Source: Pseudomonadaceae bacterium (lineage in GTDB: Bacteria > Pseudomonadota > Gammaproteobacteria > Pseudomonadales > Azotimanducaceae). Taken from it: a stretch of 64,000 bases of DNA. Position numbers and translations under genes: made by a program. The stretch is taken from NCBI GenBank assembly GCA_024743175.1, contig JANSXA010000001.1, positions 124,001-188,000 on the forward strand. Direction: 5' to 3'. The notes beneath the pieces were generated by a model that saw nothing but the letters and a program-made list of their open reading frames with translations, was not told the DNA's origin and made no database searches. This document shows positions 47,446 to 54,829 of this stretch, one piece after another (position 1 is the stretch's first letter; every line of letters starts with the position of its first letter).

Positions 47446-47808
47446 ATGAGTTCCAGTTTTGTACGTGAGGGAAAGACCCTCGTTTATACCAATGGCGGAT
47501 CGGCGATCGTCGGTGGTTCCGTAGTGATCGTTGGTGATTTAGTTGCCGTGGCAGGTGAAGACATTGCCAACGGCGCTACCGGCGTTCTATACCTTGAGGG
47601 TGAGTTCTTACTGCCCAAGGTCAGCGGTGCAGAGATTGGCATTGGTGAAAAAGTGATATGGGACGACTCAGCAGATGCCTTCGAGGACTCTGCTGCAACA
47701 CCAGCAAGCGGTGACGTAAGCGGGGCTGCATTCGCAACGCAGACTGCTGGCAGTGGCACTACAACCGTAAACGTCAAGCTGGCTAATCCCGGCTCAGTCA
47801 CTGCGTAA
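47446..47808 (+). CDS. Capsid decoration protein, DUF2190-like
   Basis: This is a 120-residue, Gly/Ala/Val-rich beta protein without Cys. The pattern is that of DUF2190 phage proteins, which cement or decorate the capsid: VVIVGDLVAVAGEDIANGATGVLYLEGEFLLPK, then GEKVIWDDSADAF and the C-terminal TTTVNVKLAN. It follows the protease-capsid gene by 29 bp with a good ribosome-binding site (AGGAG). The position directly after the capsid gene is the normal one for decoration proteins. Confidence 0.85.
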   Translation: MSSSFVREGKTLVYTNGGSAIVGGSVVIVGDLVAVAGEDIANGATGVLYLEGEFLLPKVSGAEIGIGEKVIWDDSADAFEDSAATPASGDVSGAAFATQTAGSGTTTVNVKLANPGSVTA

Positions 47809-47819
47809 GTAGGCACCCC

Positions 47820-48140
47820 ATGAAAACAGTGATCAAGGAAGGTATGGAGCTTCAGGAGTTTGTTGAAGCAGAAACCAGCCAACTGAAAATGGAACGCACC
47901 CTGAAGGACTTAGTTGCCAACTACCGTGAAGAAAAATGGTCAGGGGTGATGAGGCTACTCGACTTCGCCACCAATACTTACTGGCTATTGGAATTCATGG
48001 ATGGGCTCATAACTCATCGCACGGCCTACACAGGCGTTCCACCGATTGCTGACAAGCACATGGTGCGGGTTCATGAGAATGCCAGGCTGGATTTTGGGCC
48101 GTTAGACGACAGCGATGAGTATGTGCCGGTGAGGCATTAA
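47820..48140 (+). CDS. Hypothetical protein, last gene of capsid module
   Basis: This is a 106-residue acidic protein with an N-terminal helix pair (MELQEFVEAETSQLKMERTLKDLVANYREEKWSGVMRLLDF). It starts 11 bp after the decoration gene, so it belongs to the head module. I recognise no family; a head completion, scaffold or size-control role is possible by position only. It overlaps the 3' end of the convergent SEFIR/TIR gene by 4 bp. Confidence 0.65.
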   Translation: MKTVIKEGMELQEFVEAETSQLKMERTLKDLVANYREEKWSGVMRLLDFATNTYWLLEFMDGLITHRTAYTGVPPIADKHMVRVHENARLDFGPLDDSDEYVPVRH

Positions 48141-48895
48141 GATAGCCCAACGAGGCCATGCTCAAAAACATAGGATCGGCCTTTGGGGGTGATTTCGATG
48201 TATGTACCATTTACTTCTTTACTTAAAACAATCAAACCGTCTTTTGCAGCCGTTTCTAGATAGTGGTCCAACGTAAATCGATGCATTCCGCTGACATGAA
48301 GCAGCTCATCCAACATCAAATAATCGTGTGACGAATTCGAGAAAGACGAGGAGATTGCTTCCATAAGTCTAAGAACGCCATCTGAGGCTCTATCTGGGCG
48401 AGATGAAGCCATTGGTTCGAATGATGCACTTCCGATTTCAGGTTTCGGGTATAAAGGTGCGCCTAACAATTTCCGCAGCAACTCGTCCAAACTGTACTCT
48501 TCTTCTTCATCACGAGAAAAGTCTATATAAATTTTGGAACTCATAAACGTTGGTGTTGGTGCTTCTAAACCAGACTGGCGGACTATGGGAATCACTTTAC
48601 TGTCGCCAATTTGCGAAAGTAGATTTGCAGTCATGATCATTTTTTCGTATCCAACTCCGCCCGATCCTGCGTTTGCCTTGTCGACATAAGCTTTAGTGCA
48701 GACCATAACAACAAAATCACAGCGCTCGAGCTGGGTTTCCATGAAGTGTGGCAGATCACCCCCTGGGCCCAAATCCCACTGATCTAAAACAGCATCGACA
48801 CCTCTTTTGCGAAGGGTTGTCGCAAAATCGAGGACCCATTCCTTATGCTCAGCTGAGTCGTGAGAATATGAGATAAAAACTACTGGCGGATTCAA
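48137..48895 (-). CDS. SEFIR/TIR-domain protein, putative phage defence
   Basis: The N-terminal 150 residues have the SEFIR/TIR fold pattern: PVVFISYSHDSAEHKEWV, FATTLRKRGVDAVLDQWDL, then VVMVCTKAYVDKANAG and GVGYEKMI. The C-terminal part (about 180-252) looks like a winged helix (LMLDELLHVSGMHRFTLDHYLETAAKDGLIVL). Such proteins occur in anti-phage systems as signalling or NAD-degrading effectors. I chose TTG 48895 (MNPPVVFISYSH, 252 aa) because AGAGAGG lies 6 bp upstream; ATGs at 48919 and 48928 are alternatives. It sits opposite to the capsid genes, as cargo genes often do. Confidence 0.8.
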   Translation of the reverse strand: MNPPVVFISYSHDSAEHKEWVLDFATTLRKRGVDAVLDQWDLGPGGDLPHFMETQLERCDFVVMVCTKAYVDKANAGSGGVGYEKMIMTANLLSQIGDSKVIPIVRQSGLEAPTPTFMSSKIYIDFSRDEEEEYSLDELLRKLLGAPLYPKPEIGSASFEPMASSRPDRASDGVLRLMEAISSSFSNSSHDYLMLDELLHVSGMHRFTLDHYLETAAKDGLIVLSKEVNGTYIEITPKGRSYVFEHGLVGLS

Positions 48896-49063
48896 GCGGC
48901 ACCTCTCTGATTTACGCATCCCTGACATTAGGGCACAGATCCAAAAGCGACAAGTTACAAGCCTTGCTTTGTTGAATGCTCCGAATCTGAGCTGAGGTTT
49001 TCGCAGGACTGTGGTTTTGACCCAATCGACGAAAACACAACAAATTGTGTCTACACCACGGAA

Positions 49064-49092
49064 TTGACACACATATAGTACTAGACTATTTT
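49064..49092 (+). promoter_or_regulatory. Sigma-70-type promoter for the gene at 49168
   Basis: A perfect -35 TTGACA (49064-49069) and a -10 TATTTT (49087-49092) are separated by 17 bp. The next plus-strand gene starts at 49168 with AGGAGA 7 bp before it. The rest of 48896-49167 shows no gene. Confidence 0.6.
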
Positions 49093-49167
49093 TGCATCAG
49101 GCGGATGCACATTGCTCACCTAGCAAGTCTAATGTAGAGTGCGCCGCGAATTCGAGGAGATGCTTTA

Positions 49168-49434
49168 ATGTTTACTGACAAAATCACAATTCTTATCGCA
49201 CAAGTTAAGAACGGTGGCTATCTAGTTGAAAGTAACGACTTGCCAGAACTGAACATCTTCGTGCGAGACGAGGCCAACCTGAAAACAGCGATTCCAGCCG
49301 CTATAAAATATCTCTACAAGCACAATCGGAATATAAACGTTCAGGTCTCTATGCAGGGGCCTGCACTTGATATTCCTCGCCCGGACGGAAGAGCAAGTAG
49401 TCGACGATACGTGGAGTTGCGTTCAGCTGCCTAG
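49168..49434 (+). CDS. Small protein, DUF1902/HicB-like pattern
   Basis: This is an 88-residue protein starting with an AGGAGA ribosome-binding site. The segment GGYLVESNDLPELNIFVRDEANLKTAIPAAIKYLYKHN resembles the short beta-beta-alpha fold of DUF1902 and HicB-type antitoxins. No HicA-like toxin is next to it, so it may be a lone antitoxin-type or regulatory protein. It ends overlapping the convergent gene at 49423 by 12 bp. Confidence 0.65.
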   Translation: MFTDKITILIAQVKNGGYLVESNDLPELNIFVRDEANLKTAIPAAIKYLYKHNRNINVQVSMQGPALDIPRPDGRASSRRYVELRSAA

Positions 49435-49680
49435 CGAATCTTTGATTCGGCGAAAAATTCGATTCCAGTCGCTCCAGCTGATCATGGGCATATCCATTTC
49501 ATATTCAGGATCATCTTCCAAACCATTTGAAACGCCAGGTACAAGGTATCGCCTACCCTCAACTGTTTCCCAGACTCCATTGGGAATTCCATCTTCAAAG
49601 TACTCAATGCCAACGTAGGTAAGCCCTAGTTCTTCGAGTTCTTGGCTATATTCAGGTCGTCTTAACAATCGGAGCGCCAT
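49423..49680 (-). CDS. Small hypothetical acidic protein
   Basis: This is an 85-residue soluble protein rich in Asp/Glu, with GVWETVEGRRYLVPG and a C-terminal WSDWNRIFRRIKDSL. I recognise no family. It has a plausible ribosome-binding site (AGGGGG, about 8-10 bp before ATG). Convergent with and overlapping 49168-49434; whether the two act together is unknown. Confidence 0.5.
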   Translation of the reverse strand: MALRLLRRPEYSQELEELGLTYVGIEYFEDGIPNGVWETVEGRRYLVPGVSNGLEDDPEYEMDMPMISWSDWNRIFRRIKDSLGS

Positions 49681-49807
49681 ATGGCAGTCCCCCTCACAAT
49701 TTATTCTATGTCATTGACCACTCACCAAAAGGCATTCCCCGTACCGGCGATAAGCGATATTTAAAGGAATGACACGAAACGTCACCCCAACCTTGTCCTT
49801 AGAAAAA

Positions 49808-49945
49808 TTTGACTGAGTCAAACAAAATAACCCCTACATATAGGGGTTCAAGAACGTAGAAGCACAAGATAATGGGACGCAACCCAGTTTGCAAGGTTTT
49901 GTCTGTGGATAACCTGTGGGTAATTCGGTGTGAGCTGTGCACAGC
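49808..49945. other. Palindrome-rich candidate replication origin of the element
   Basis: Within the 400-bp gene-free stretch 49681-50080 there are a perfect palindrome TTTGACTGAGTCAAA (49808-49822), an inverted repeat AACCCCTA-CATA-TAGGGGTT (49829-49848), two DnaA-box-like repeats TGTGGATAA (49904-49912) and TGTGGGTAA (49915-49923) 11 bp apart, and a palindrome GCTGTGCACAGC (49934-49945). The cluster suits an origin used by the element's primase-helicase, or an operator region. The rest of the gap shows nothing else. Confidence 0.5.
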
Positions 49946-50080
49946 CCTTTTCGTTGCTTTTCAGCAGGAGATGATTGACTCCCTGTTCTTAAAAACAACC
50001 AGTTAAGCTAGCAAACTATTGTACCTTTACGCACAGTTGCCTGTGCGATACTCGACAGCATCACCTGGAGCCAAACGACA

Positions 50081-50524
50081 GTGCATATAACAAAGTGTCT
50101 ACTTTTCGTTCTTTTAACTTCTACGGGATTTGCCAATGCGGCAAGCGAAATGGACGAAAATGCGCCGAACCTATTCGAGGCTTATCAACAATATGGGTTA
50201 GGCCTTAGTCGGTGCGTAATGTGGTCTCTCACCGCGAAGGAGATGATTTCAAACGGGCGCGAAGACCAAGGGGTTGAAGAGATTTTGACTTCCTCAGCAA
50301 ACAGTTATGACCTGTTTGCTGATGCTTTGTTCAGGCATTATGGTAGCGACAGCTTTGCAGAAAAATTAATGCATGCGGCTCTTCAAAGATCTGGGGAGAG
50401 GCTTAAAGAAGAGCTCGCCGGGGTTGTGAATCAGAAAGACCAAACGGTTAGACTAATGTTTCTAATTGAGATTGGAATGAATTGCGCTGCACATCAAGGA
50501 ATACTTGAGCACTATAAACCTTGA
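50081..50524 (+). CDS. Predicted secreted protein of unknown function (element cargo, right end)
   Basis: This is a 147-residue protein with a signal peptide (about residues 1-20, ending near FANA) and two Cys in the mature helical part. It starts with GTG at 50081 (MHITKCLLFVLLTS). No family recognised. It mirrors the secreted protein at the left end in length and export signal, and both could alter the cell surface or periplasm against other phages; this is speculation. Confidence 0.65.
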   Translation: MHITKCLLFVLLTSTGFANAASEMDENAPNLFEAYQQYGLGLSRCVMWSLTAKEMISNGREDQGVEEILTSSANSYDLFADALFRHYGSDSFAEKLMHAALQRSGERLKEELAGVVNQKDQTVRLMFLIEIGMNCAAHQGILEHYKP

Positions 50525-50566
50525 GCCCAACAGAAAGTCAAAAGGCTCTCCTATGCGACTTATCGC

Positions 50567-50584
50567 GGCGTAACAACGGCGTAA
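50567..50584 (+). promoter_or_regulatory. Candidate integrase arm-type site, right
   Basis: GGCGTAACAACGGCGTAA matches the left copy (39746-39763) at 17 of 18 positions. It lies 118 bp inside attR and in the same orientation. The 178-bp stretch 50525-50702 holds no gene. Confidence 0.55.
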
Positions 50585-50702
50585 TCTTCGACAAATCAGT
50601 GATAAATAGTTTTAACTTGTGACACAATGTTCTGTTAATAACTAACTGAAATTTAAACGGAATTAGTGGGTATTGGATAGGCTGAAGTAGGCGTTAAAGG
50701 CG

Positions 50703-50761
50703 CTTGAAAACCAGCAAGGGTTAACACCCTTCCAGGGTTCGAATCCCTGTCCCTCCGCCAC
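50703..50761 (+). repeat. attR (truncated tRNA-Ser copy)
   Basis: A 59-bp copy of the tRNA-Ser 3' part, from the anticodon loop through CCA. It lacks the 5' half, so it is not a functional tRNA. It differs from attL only at 50728, where C restores a perfect variable-arm stem (AAGGG/CCCTT). Confidence 0.93.
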
Positions 50762-50803
50762 ATCCCTGTGCAACTCAAACCCACGCAACCAGAACAGCTC
50801 AGC

Positions 50804-51196
50804 ATGATTTTCACAGTTGCCGTACATGGTGCCCCTTACGCCAGTTTTGCGAGCCACCACGCATTGGGTTTCTGCGAATCCCTGCTGTCCCAGGGGCATC
50901 AATTACATCGGGTGTTCTTTTACCATGAGGCTGTTCTGACAGGCCTGAATGCTCGGGTGGTACCTCAGGGTGAGGAGAACATCGTTCAACGCTGGCTTGA
51001 TCTCAAGCAGGAACATACTGTTGAGTTAGCCATCTGCATAGCTAATGCTCTGAAGCGCGGAGTTATCAATGAATCCGAACAAGCCCGTTACAGCAAACCT
51101 GCTGCAACTCTGTTGTCTGAGTTTGAGCTGGTTGGCCTTGGTCAGCTGATTGAAGCGGTAGCTCAAAGTGATCGCTACGTAGAGTTTCCGGCATGA
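50804..51196 (+). CDS. tusD: Sulfur relay protein TusD
   Basis: TusD belongs to the TusBCD complex, which passes persulfide sulfur from TusA to TusE for 2-thiouridine formation on tRNA. I start it at ATG 50804 (MIFTVAVHGAPYAS): this puts the active Cys at residue 78 (VELAICIANALKRGV), as in E. coli TusD, and gives 130 residues. A longer frame from 50768 would begin right after attR. It is the first gene of a tightly packed tusD-C-B-E operon; the promoter must lie in or beyond the element border. Confidence 0.92.
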   Translation: MIFTVAVHGAPYASFASHHALGFCESLLSQGHQLHRVFFYHEAVLTGLNARVVPQGEENIVQRWLDLKQEHTVELAICIANALKRGVINESEQARYSKPAATLLSEFELVGLGQLIEAVAQSDRYVEFPA

Positions 51197-51555
51197 AAAA
51201 ACTCATGTGTGTGATAAACCAGCCACCCTACGCAAACAGCCACGTGCTGGAACTGTTAGAAACAGCCATGGTTGCAGCAGTTTTCGATATGCAGGTGAGC
51301 CTGCTGTTCTGTGGCGAAGGCTTGTGGAATCTGTTGCAAAAGCAGAATGCTGATCCGCTTGGTCAGCGCACAGTTTCGAAGGTTTTATTGGCAATGCCGG
51401 ACTATGATGTCAGTGCAATATATGTCTGCGCCGACACACTCCAGGACAAACAGATTGATACCGACGAATTTGTTCTGCCGGTTACTTTTTTGAACAAGGC
51501 AGCGCAAGCGGATCTCATGTCCGAGCAGGATGCGGTTATGGGCACCGGCACATGA
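51193..51555 (+). CDS. tusC: Sulfur relay protein TusC
   Basis: TusC is the structural partner in the TusBCD heterohexamer. It has 120 residues with the DsrF-like pattern INQPPYANSHVLELLETAMVAAVFDMQVSLLFCGEGLWNLL. Its ATG overlaps the tusD stop by 4 bp and tusB overlaps its own stop by 4 bp, so the genes are translationally coupled. Confidence 0.9.
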   Translation: MKKLMCVINQPPYANSHVLELLETAMVAAVFDMQVSLLFCGEGLWNLLQKQNADPLGQRTVSKVLLAMPDYDVSAIYVCADTLQDKQIDTDEFVLPVTFLNKAAQADLMSEQDAVMGTGT

Positions 51556-51806
51556 GTTTGCATCTGGTCTTTTCGAATACGGGTTGGCAAAGCTGTCAGG
51601 GTCGGATAAAGCCGGACGATGGCATAGTGCTACTGGGGGACGGTGCCTACCTTGCCATGCAGCTAGATCAACATAATCACGTTTTTGTATTGCAGGACGA
51701 TCTTGAAGTGCGGGGTCTAACAGAAAAATCACGCGTACCCGGCGTTTCTTATAAGCAGCTGGTAGAGCTGACAATACAGTACAATCCAATCGTCAGCTGG
51801 TCGTGA
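51552..51806 (+). CDS. tusB: Sulfur relay protein TusB
   Basis: This DsrH-like small subunit of TusBCD has 84 residues, near the E. coli length of 95. It is recognised by GIVLLGDGAYLA and the C-terminal GVSYKQLVELTIQYNPIVSW. The usual DsrH Cys near residue 20 is not obvious, in line with TusB being structural and not catalytic. Coupled to tusC and tusE by overlapping stop and start codons. Confidence 0.85.
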   Translation: MSLHLVFSNTGWQSCQGRIKPDDGIVLLGDGAYLAMQLDQHNHVFVLQDDLEVRGLTEKSRVPGVSYKQLVELTIQYNPIVSWS

Positions 51807-52117
51807 TGAAGGTTGCATTAGATGACGACGGCTTCCTCGTGAATCTCAGTGATTGGGATCTCAACGTTGCGGCCTGGCTGGCTGAAAATGACGGGGTGAA
51901 GTTGCTTGAAGCTCATATTGAAGTTATCAAGCTGCTGCGCACCTATTATGCAAAAACTCAGGTGTCCCCTGCCATGCGTGTATTTGTGAAACTGGTGAGG
52001 ACGCAGCTGGGTGCCGAATCGGGTAACAGTATTTATCTGATGCAGCTGTTTGGCGAGAGCCCGGCAAAAACTGCGGCAAAATGGGCTGGTTTACCGCGCC
52101 CGACCAACTGTCTTTAA
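51806..52117 (+). CDS. tusE: Sulfur relay protein TusE (DsrC family)
   Basis: TusE accepts persulfide from TusBCD and hands it to MnmA for tRNA 2-thiolation. At 103 residues from ATG 51806, it contains DDDGFLVNLSDWDLNVAAWLA and the family C terminus AGLPRPTNCL with the acceptor Cys penultimate. A GTG at 51803 could add one residue. It ends the operon 7 bp before the convergent cysG. Confidence 0.93.
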   Translation: MKVALDDDGFLVNLSDWDLNVAAWLAENDGVKLLEAHIEVIKLLRTYYAKTQVSPAMRVFVKLVRTQLGAESGNSIYLMQLFGESPAKTAAKWAGLPRPTNCL

Positions 52118-52124
52118 ATCTGTC

Positions 52125-53534
52125 TCAGCTTTTTCGTTTGGCAACGACATCACCAATGATGACCACGCTGGGTCCAGTGACTTCTGCCGCCGCAGCCATG
52201 TCTGCCAGCGTTGATACGGTTGCCACAATCACGCGCTGCTCTGGCCAGGTTGCATTTTCGATCAGGGCTGCAGGACGCTCTACCTCGCAGCCATGTTCGA
52301 TGAGTTTGGCCAGAATTGTGGGTAACCCAACAAGCCCCATGTAAATCACCAGGGTCTGATCACGACGGCCCATTTCCGGCCAGTCCAGATTTACCACGTT
52401 TTCCACACGGTGACCGGTTACAAAGCGTACAGACTGAGACAGATTGCGGTAAGTCAGGGGTATGCCGGCGTAACTGGCAGCACCCAATGCAGCTGTGATG
52501 CCGGGCACCATGATGACCTCAAAACCCGCTTCGAGGACCTGTTCCATTTCCTCGCCACCACGGCCATAGATAAAAGGATCGCCACCTTTAAGCCGCACCA
52601 CGTTTCTGCCGGCTCTGGCGTGACCGATAATTGCATCGTTGATGCTGAACTGCTGATTACCGCGATTGTCCGGACGGGTTGGCGGACTGCCTGGTTTGGG
52701 ACCTTGTTTGCCGACAAATTCGAGTTCTGCATCCCGTCGTGCGTAGTCGAGGATGGCCGGATTTGCCAGTTTGTCATAGAGAATGACGTCAGCACTCTGG
52801 ATCAGACGCAGGGCTTTCAAAGTAATCAATTCCGGATCACCAGGTCCGGCACCAATCAGCGCGACGCTGGCTTGGGGGACGCCGCCGGTCTCCGTGGATG
52901 TGGTCGCGGTGAGCATTGCTTCCGCCTTTGTTTTAGCATCCCCCAGATTGCCCTGCATGGCTGATTCAGCCGCTGCGGAACGAAACAGGGTTTCCCAGAA
53001 AGCTTTGCGGGCGTCGACGGAGGGTAGCTCAATCTTTACGCGATCTCGAAGGCTACGCGCCAGGTCTGCCAGTTTACCCAAGTTTGGTGATAGCTGGGCT
53101 TCTATCCAACCGCGTACAACCCGCGCCAGCGTGGGTGCATTACCCATGCTGGTAATGGCGATCAGTATCGGGCTGCGGTCCACAATTGCCGGGAAAATAA
53201 AGGTGCACAGGTCCGGCTGATCGACGCAGTTGACCAATACTCCGGCTTTAATCGCAGCGTCATAGACAAATCGGTTCACGTCGCGATTATTTGTGGCTGA
53301 AATAATCAGACGCAGGTCTGGCGTCACCTGGCCCGGATCGAATACCGCGGTGGTAACTTTCAGCTTTCCGGCGTTGGCAAGTGCTTTTATCGCTGGCGAA
53401 ACATCCGGAGAAATGACCTCGATGTCTGCCTCTGCGCGCAGCAACCAGCGTATTTTTCTTACCGCAGTAGTACCCGCGCCGATAACCAGACAGCGAGCGC
53501 CAGCCAGGTTGTGATAAAGCGGTAGAAAAAACAT
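52125..53534 (-). CDS. cysG: Siroheme synthase CysG
   Basis: This is a multifunctional enzyme of 469 residues for siroheme, the cofactor of sulfite and nitrite reductases. The N-terminal half (1-~150) is a Rossmann precorrin-2 dehydrogenase/ferrochelatase (VIGAGTTAVRKIRWLL). The C-terminal half (about 215-465) is uroporphyrinogen-III methyltransferase (VALIGAGPGDPELITLKALR, VVRLKGGDPFIYGRGGEE, VPGITAALGAASYAGIPLTYR). It lies 11 bp after serS on the same strand. Confidence 0.96.
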   Translation of the reverse strand: MFFLPLYHNLAGARCLVIGAGTTAVRKIRWLLRAEADIEVISPDVSPAIKALANAGKLKVTTAVFDPGQVTPDLRLIISATNNRDVNRFVYDAAIKAGVLVNCVDQPDLCTFIFPAIVDRSPILIAITSMGNAPTLARVVRGWIEAQLSPNLGKLADLARSLRDRVKIELPSVDARKAFWETLFRSAAAESAMQGNLGDAKTKAEAMLTATTSTETGGVPQASVALIGAGPGDPELITLKALRLIQSADVILYDKLANPAILDYARRDAELEFVGKQGPKPGSPPTRPDNRGNQQFSINDAIIGHARAGRNVVRLKGGDPFIYGRGGEEMEQVLEAGFEVIMVPGITAALGAASYAGIPLTYRNLSQSVRFVTGHRVENVVNLDWPEMGRRDQTLVIYMGLVGLPTILAKLIEHGCEVERPAALIENATWPEQRVIVATVSTLADMAAAAEVTGPSVVIIGDVVAKRKS

Positions 53535-53545
53535 CTGCGAATTAT

Positions 53546-54820
53546 CTACAGCTCAATATGACTTGAACCACCCATGTAGGGTTTAAGGCAGTCGGGTACG
53601 GCAACTTTACCGTCACCATCCTGGTAGTTCTCAAGTACGGCGATCATAGTTCGCCCAACCGCCAGGCCGGATCCGTTCAGTGTGTGCAACAGAGCAGGTT
53701 TGTTGGTTTGTGGGTCGCGGTATCTGGCCTGCATACGGCGAGCCTGAAAGTCTGCAAAATGACTGCAGGAAGATACTTCACGATACTGGTCCTGACCGGG
53801 TAGCCAGACTTCCAGATCTATTGTTTTTGTGGCTGAAAAACCGAGGTCGCCGCCGCACAGCACGACGCTGCGAAACGGTAGTTCCAGTGCTTTCAGAATG
53901 TTTTCCGCATGATCGGTTAGCTCTTCAAATGCCTGCCAGGACTGCTCTGGTTGAACCAGCTGGACCATTTCAACTTTCTCGAACTGGTGTTGGCGAATCA
54001 TGCCGCGGGTATCGCGGCCATGAGCACCGGCTTCACTTCTGAAACAGGGAGAATGACAGACATGTTTGATTGGCAGTTCGTCAGCAGCAACGATGCTGTC
54101 GCGATAAATATTGGTTACCGGCACTTCAGCGGTGGGGATCAGATAAGTTTCAGTCTCCCCAGCGATACGAAACTGATCATCGGCAAACTTTGGCAGCTGT
54201 CCCGTACCATATAGACTGTCTGCATTAACAATGTACGGCACGTACACTTCCTGATAACCATGCTTGTGGACGTGTGTATCCAGCATGAATTGCGTCAATG
54301 CACGTTGCAGGCGCGCAAGTGAGCCATGTAGAACCACATAACGGGATCCGGAAATTTTCGCCGCTGCTTCAAAGTCCATACTGCCACCTTCAGTCAGCTC
54401 AACATGGTCTCTGGGTGTGAAATTAAATGCGGGCAGATTACCCCAACGACGAATTTCCTGATTGTCATCTTCGGTGCTGCCCTCAGGGACGGACTTATCC
54501 GGGGTGTTGGGTATCGCCTGCAGATAACCCTGCAATTCGTCCTGCAGCATATTGAAGCGTTCTTTGGCCTGATCAAGGCGCTCGCCCAGGTCGCCGACTT
54601 CAGCAACCAAAGGCGCAATATCCTCTCCCTTGGCTTTTGCCTGGCCAATGGCTTTTGATTTCTGATTGCGTTCATTCTGCAGGTGTTCGGTTTCTTGTTG
54701 CAGTACCCGACGTAGATTCTCCAGTTCGAGAAAGCGATCTACATCGAGGGTGAAACCTTTCACGGCTAACAGTTTTGCGCAGGCCTGCGGGTCAGCGCGA
54801 AGTATTTTTATATCCAACAT
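53546..54820 (-). CDS. serS: Seryl-tRNA synthetase
   Basis: This class II aminoacyl-tRNA synthetase charges tRNA-Ser, including the tRNA that hosts the integrated element. The 424 residues include an N-terminal coiled-coil arm (about 30-105) that grips the long variable arm. Motif 2 is [27 protein letters not shown] and motif 3 is [20 protein letters not shown]. It sits in the crcB-serS-cysG order on the minus strand, with 9 bp to crcB. Confidence 0.97.
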   Translation of the reverse strand: MLDIKILRADPQACAKLLAVKGFTLDVDRFLELENLRRVLQQETEHLQNERNQKSKAIGQAKAKGEDIAPLVAEVGDLGERLDQAKERFNMLQDELQGYLQAIPNTPDKSVPEGSTEDDNQEIRRWGNLPAFNFTPRDHVELTEGGSMDFEAAAKISGSRYVVLHGSLARLQRALTQFMLDTHVHKHGYQEVYVPYIVNADSLYGTGQLPKFADDQFRIAGETETYLIPTAEVPVTNIYRDSIVAADELPIKHVCHSPCFRSEAGAHGRDTRGMIRQHQFEKVEMVQLVQPEQSWQAFEELTDHAENILKALELPFRSVVLCGGDLGFSATKTIDLEVWLPGQDQYREVSSCSHFADFQARRMQARYRDPQTNKPALLHTLNGSGLAVGRTMIAVLENYQDGDGKVAVPDCLKPYMGGSSHIEL

Positions 54821-54829
54821 AACTAGTTC

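Larger units (their letters stand above)
39618..50761. mobile_element. 11.1-kb tRNA-Ser-integrated element encoding a capsid (satellite-like)
   Basis: The element is bounded by 59-bp direct repeats (attL in the tRNA gene, attR at 50703-50761). It carries a tyrosine integrase beside attL, a P4-like primase-helicase, a ClpP-protease/major-capsid fusion, a DUF2190-like decoration protein, a SEFIR/TIR-type protein, two secreted proteins and small unknown ORFs. No terminase, portal, tail, lysis or repressor gene is recognised. The chromosome to the right (tusDCBE) resumes straight after attR. Size and content suit a phage satellite with its own capsid. A deleted prophage is the main alternative, but intact ORFs, replication genes and sites argue for a functional unit. 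Confidence 0.85.

Noticed and set aside
50703-50760. Second tRNA-Ser gene
   Set aside because: Only the 3' part from the anticodon loop onward is present; it is attR, not a functional tRNA.
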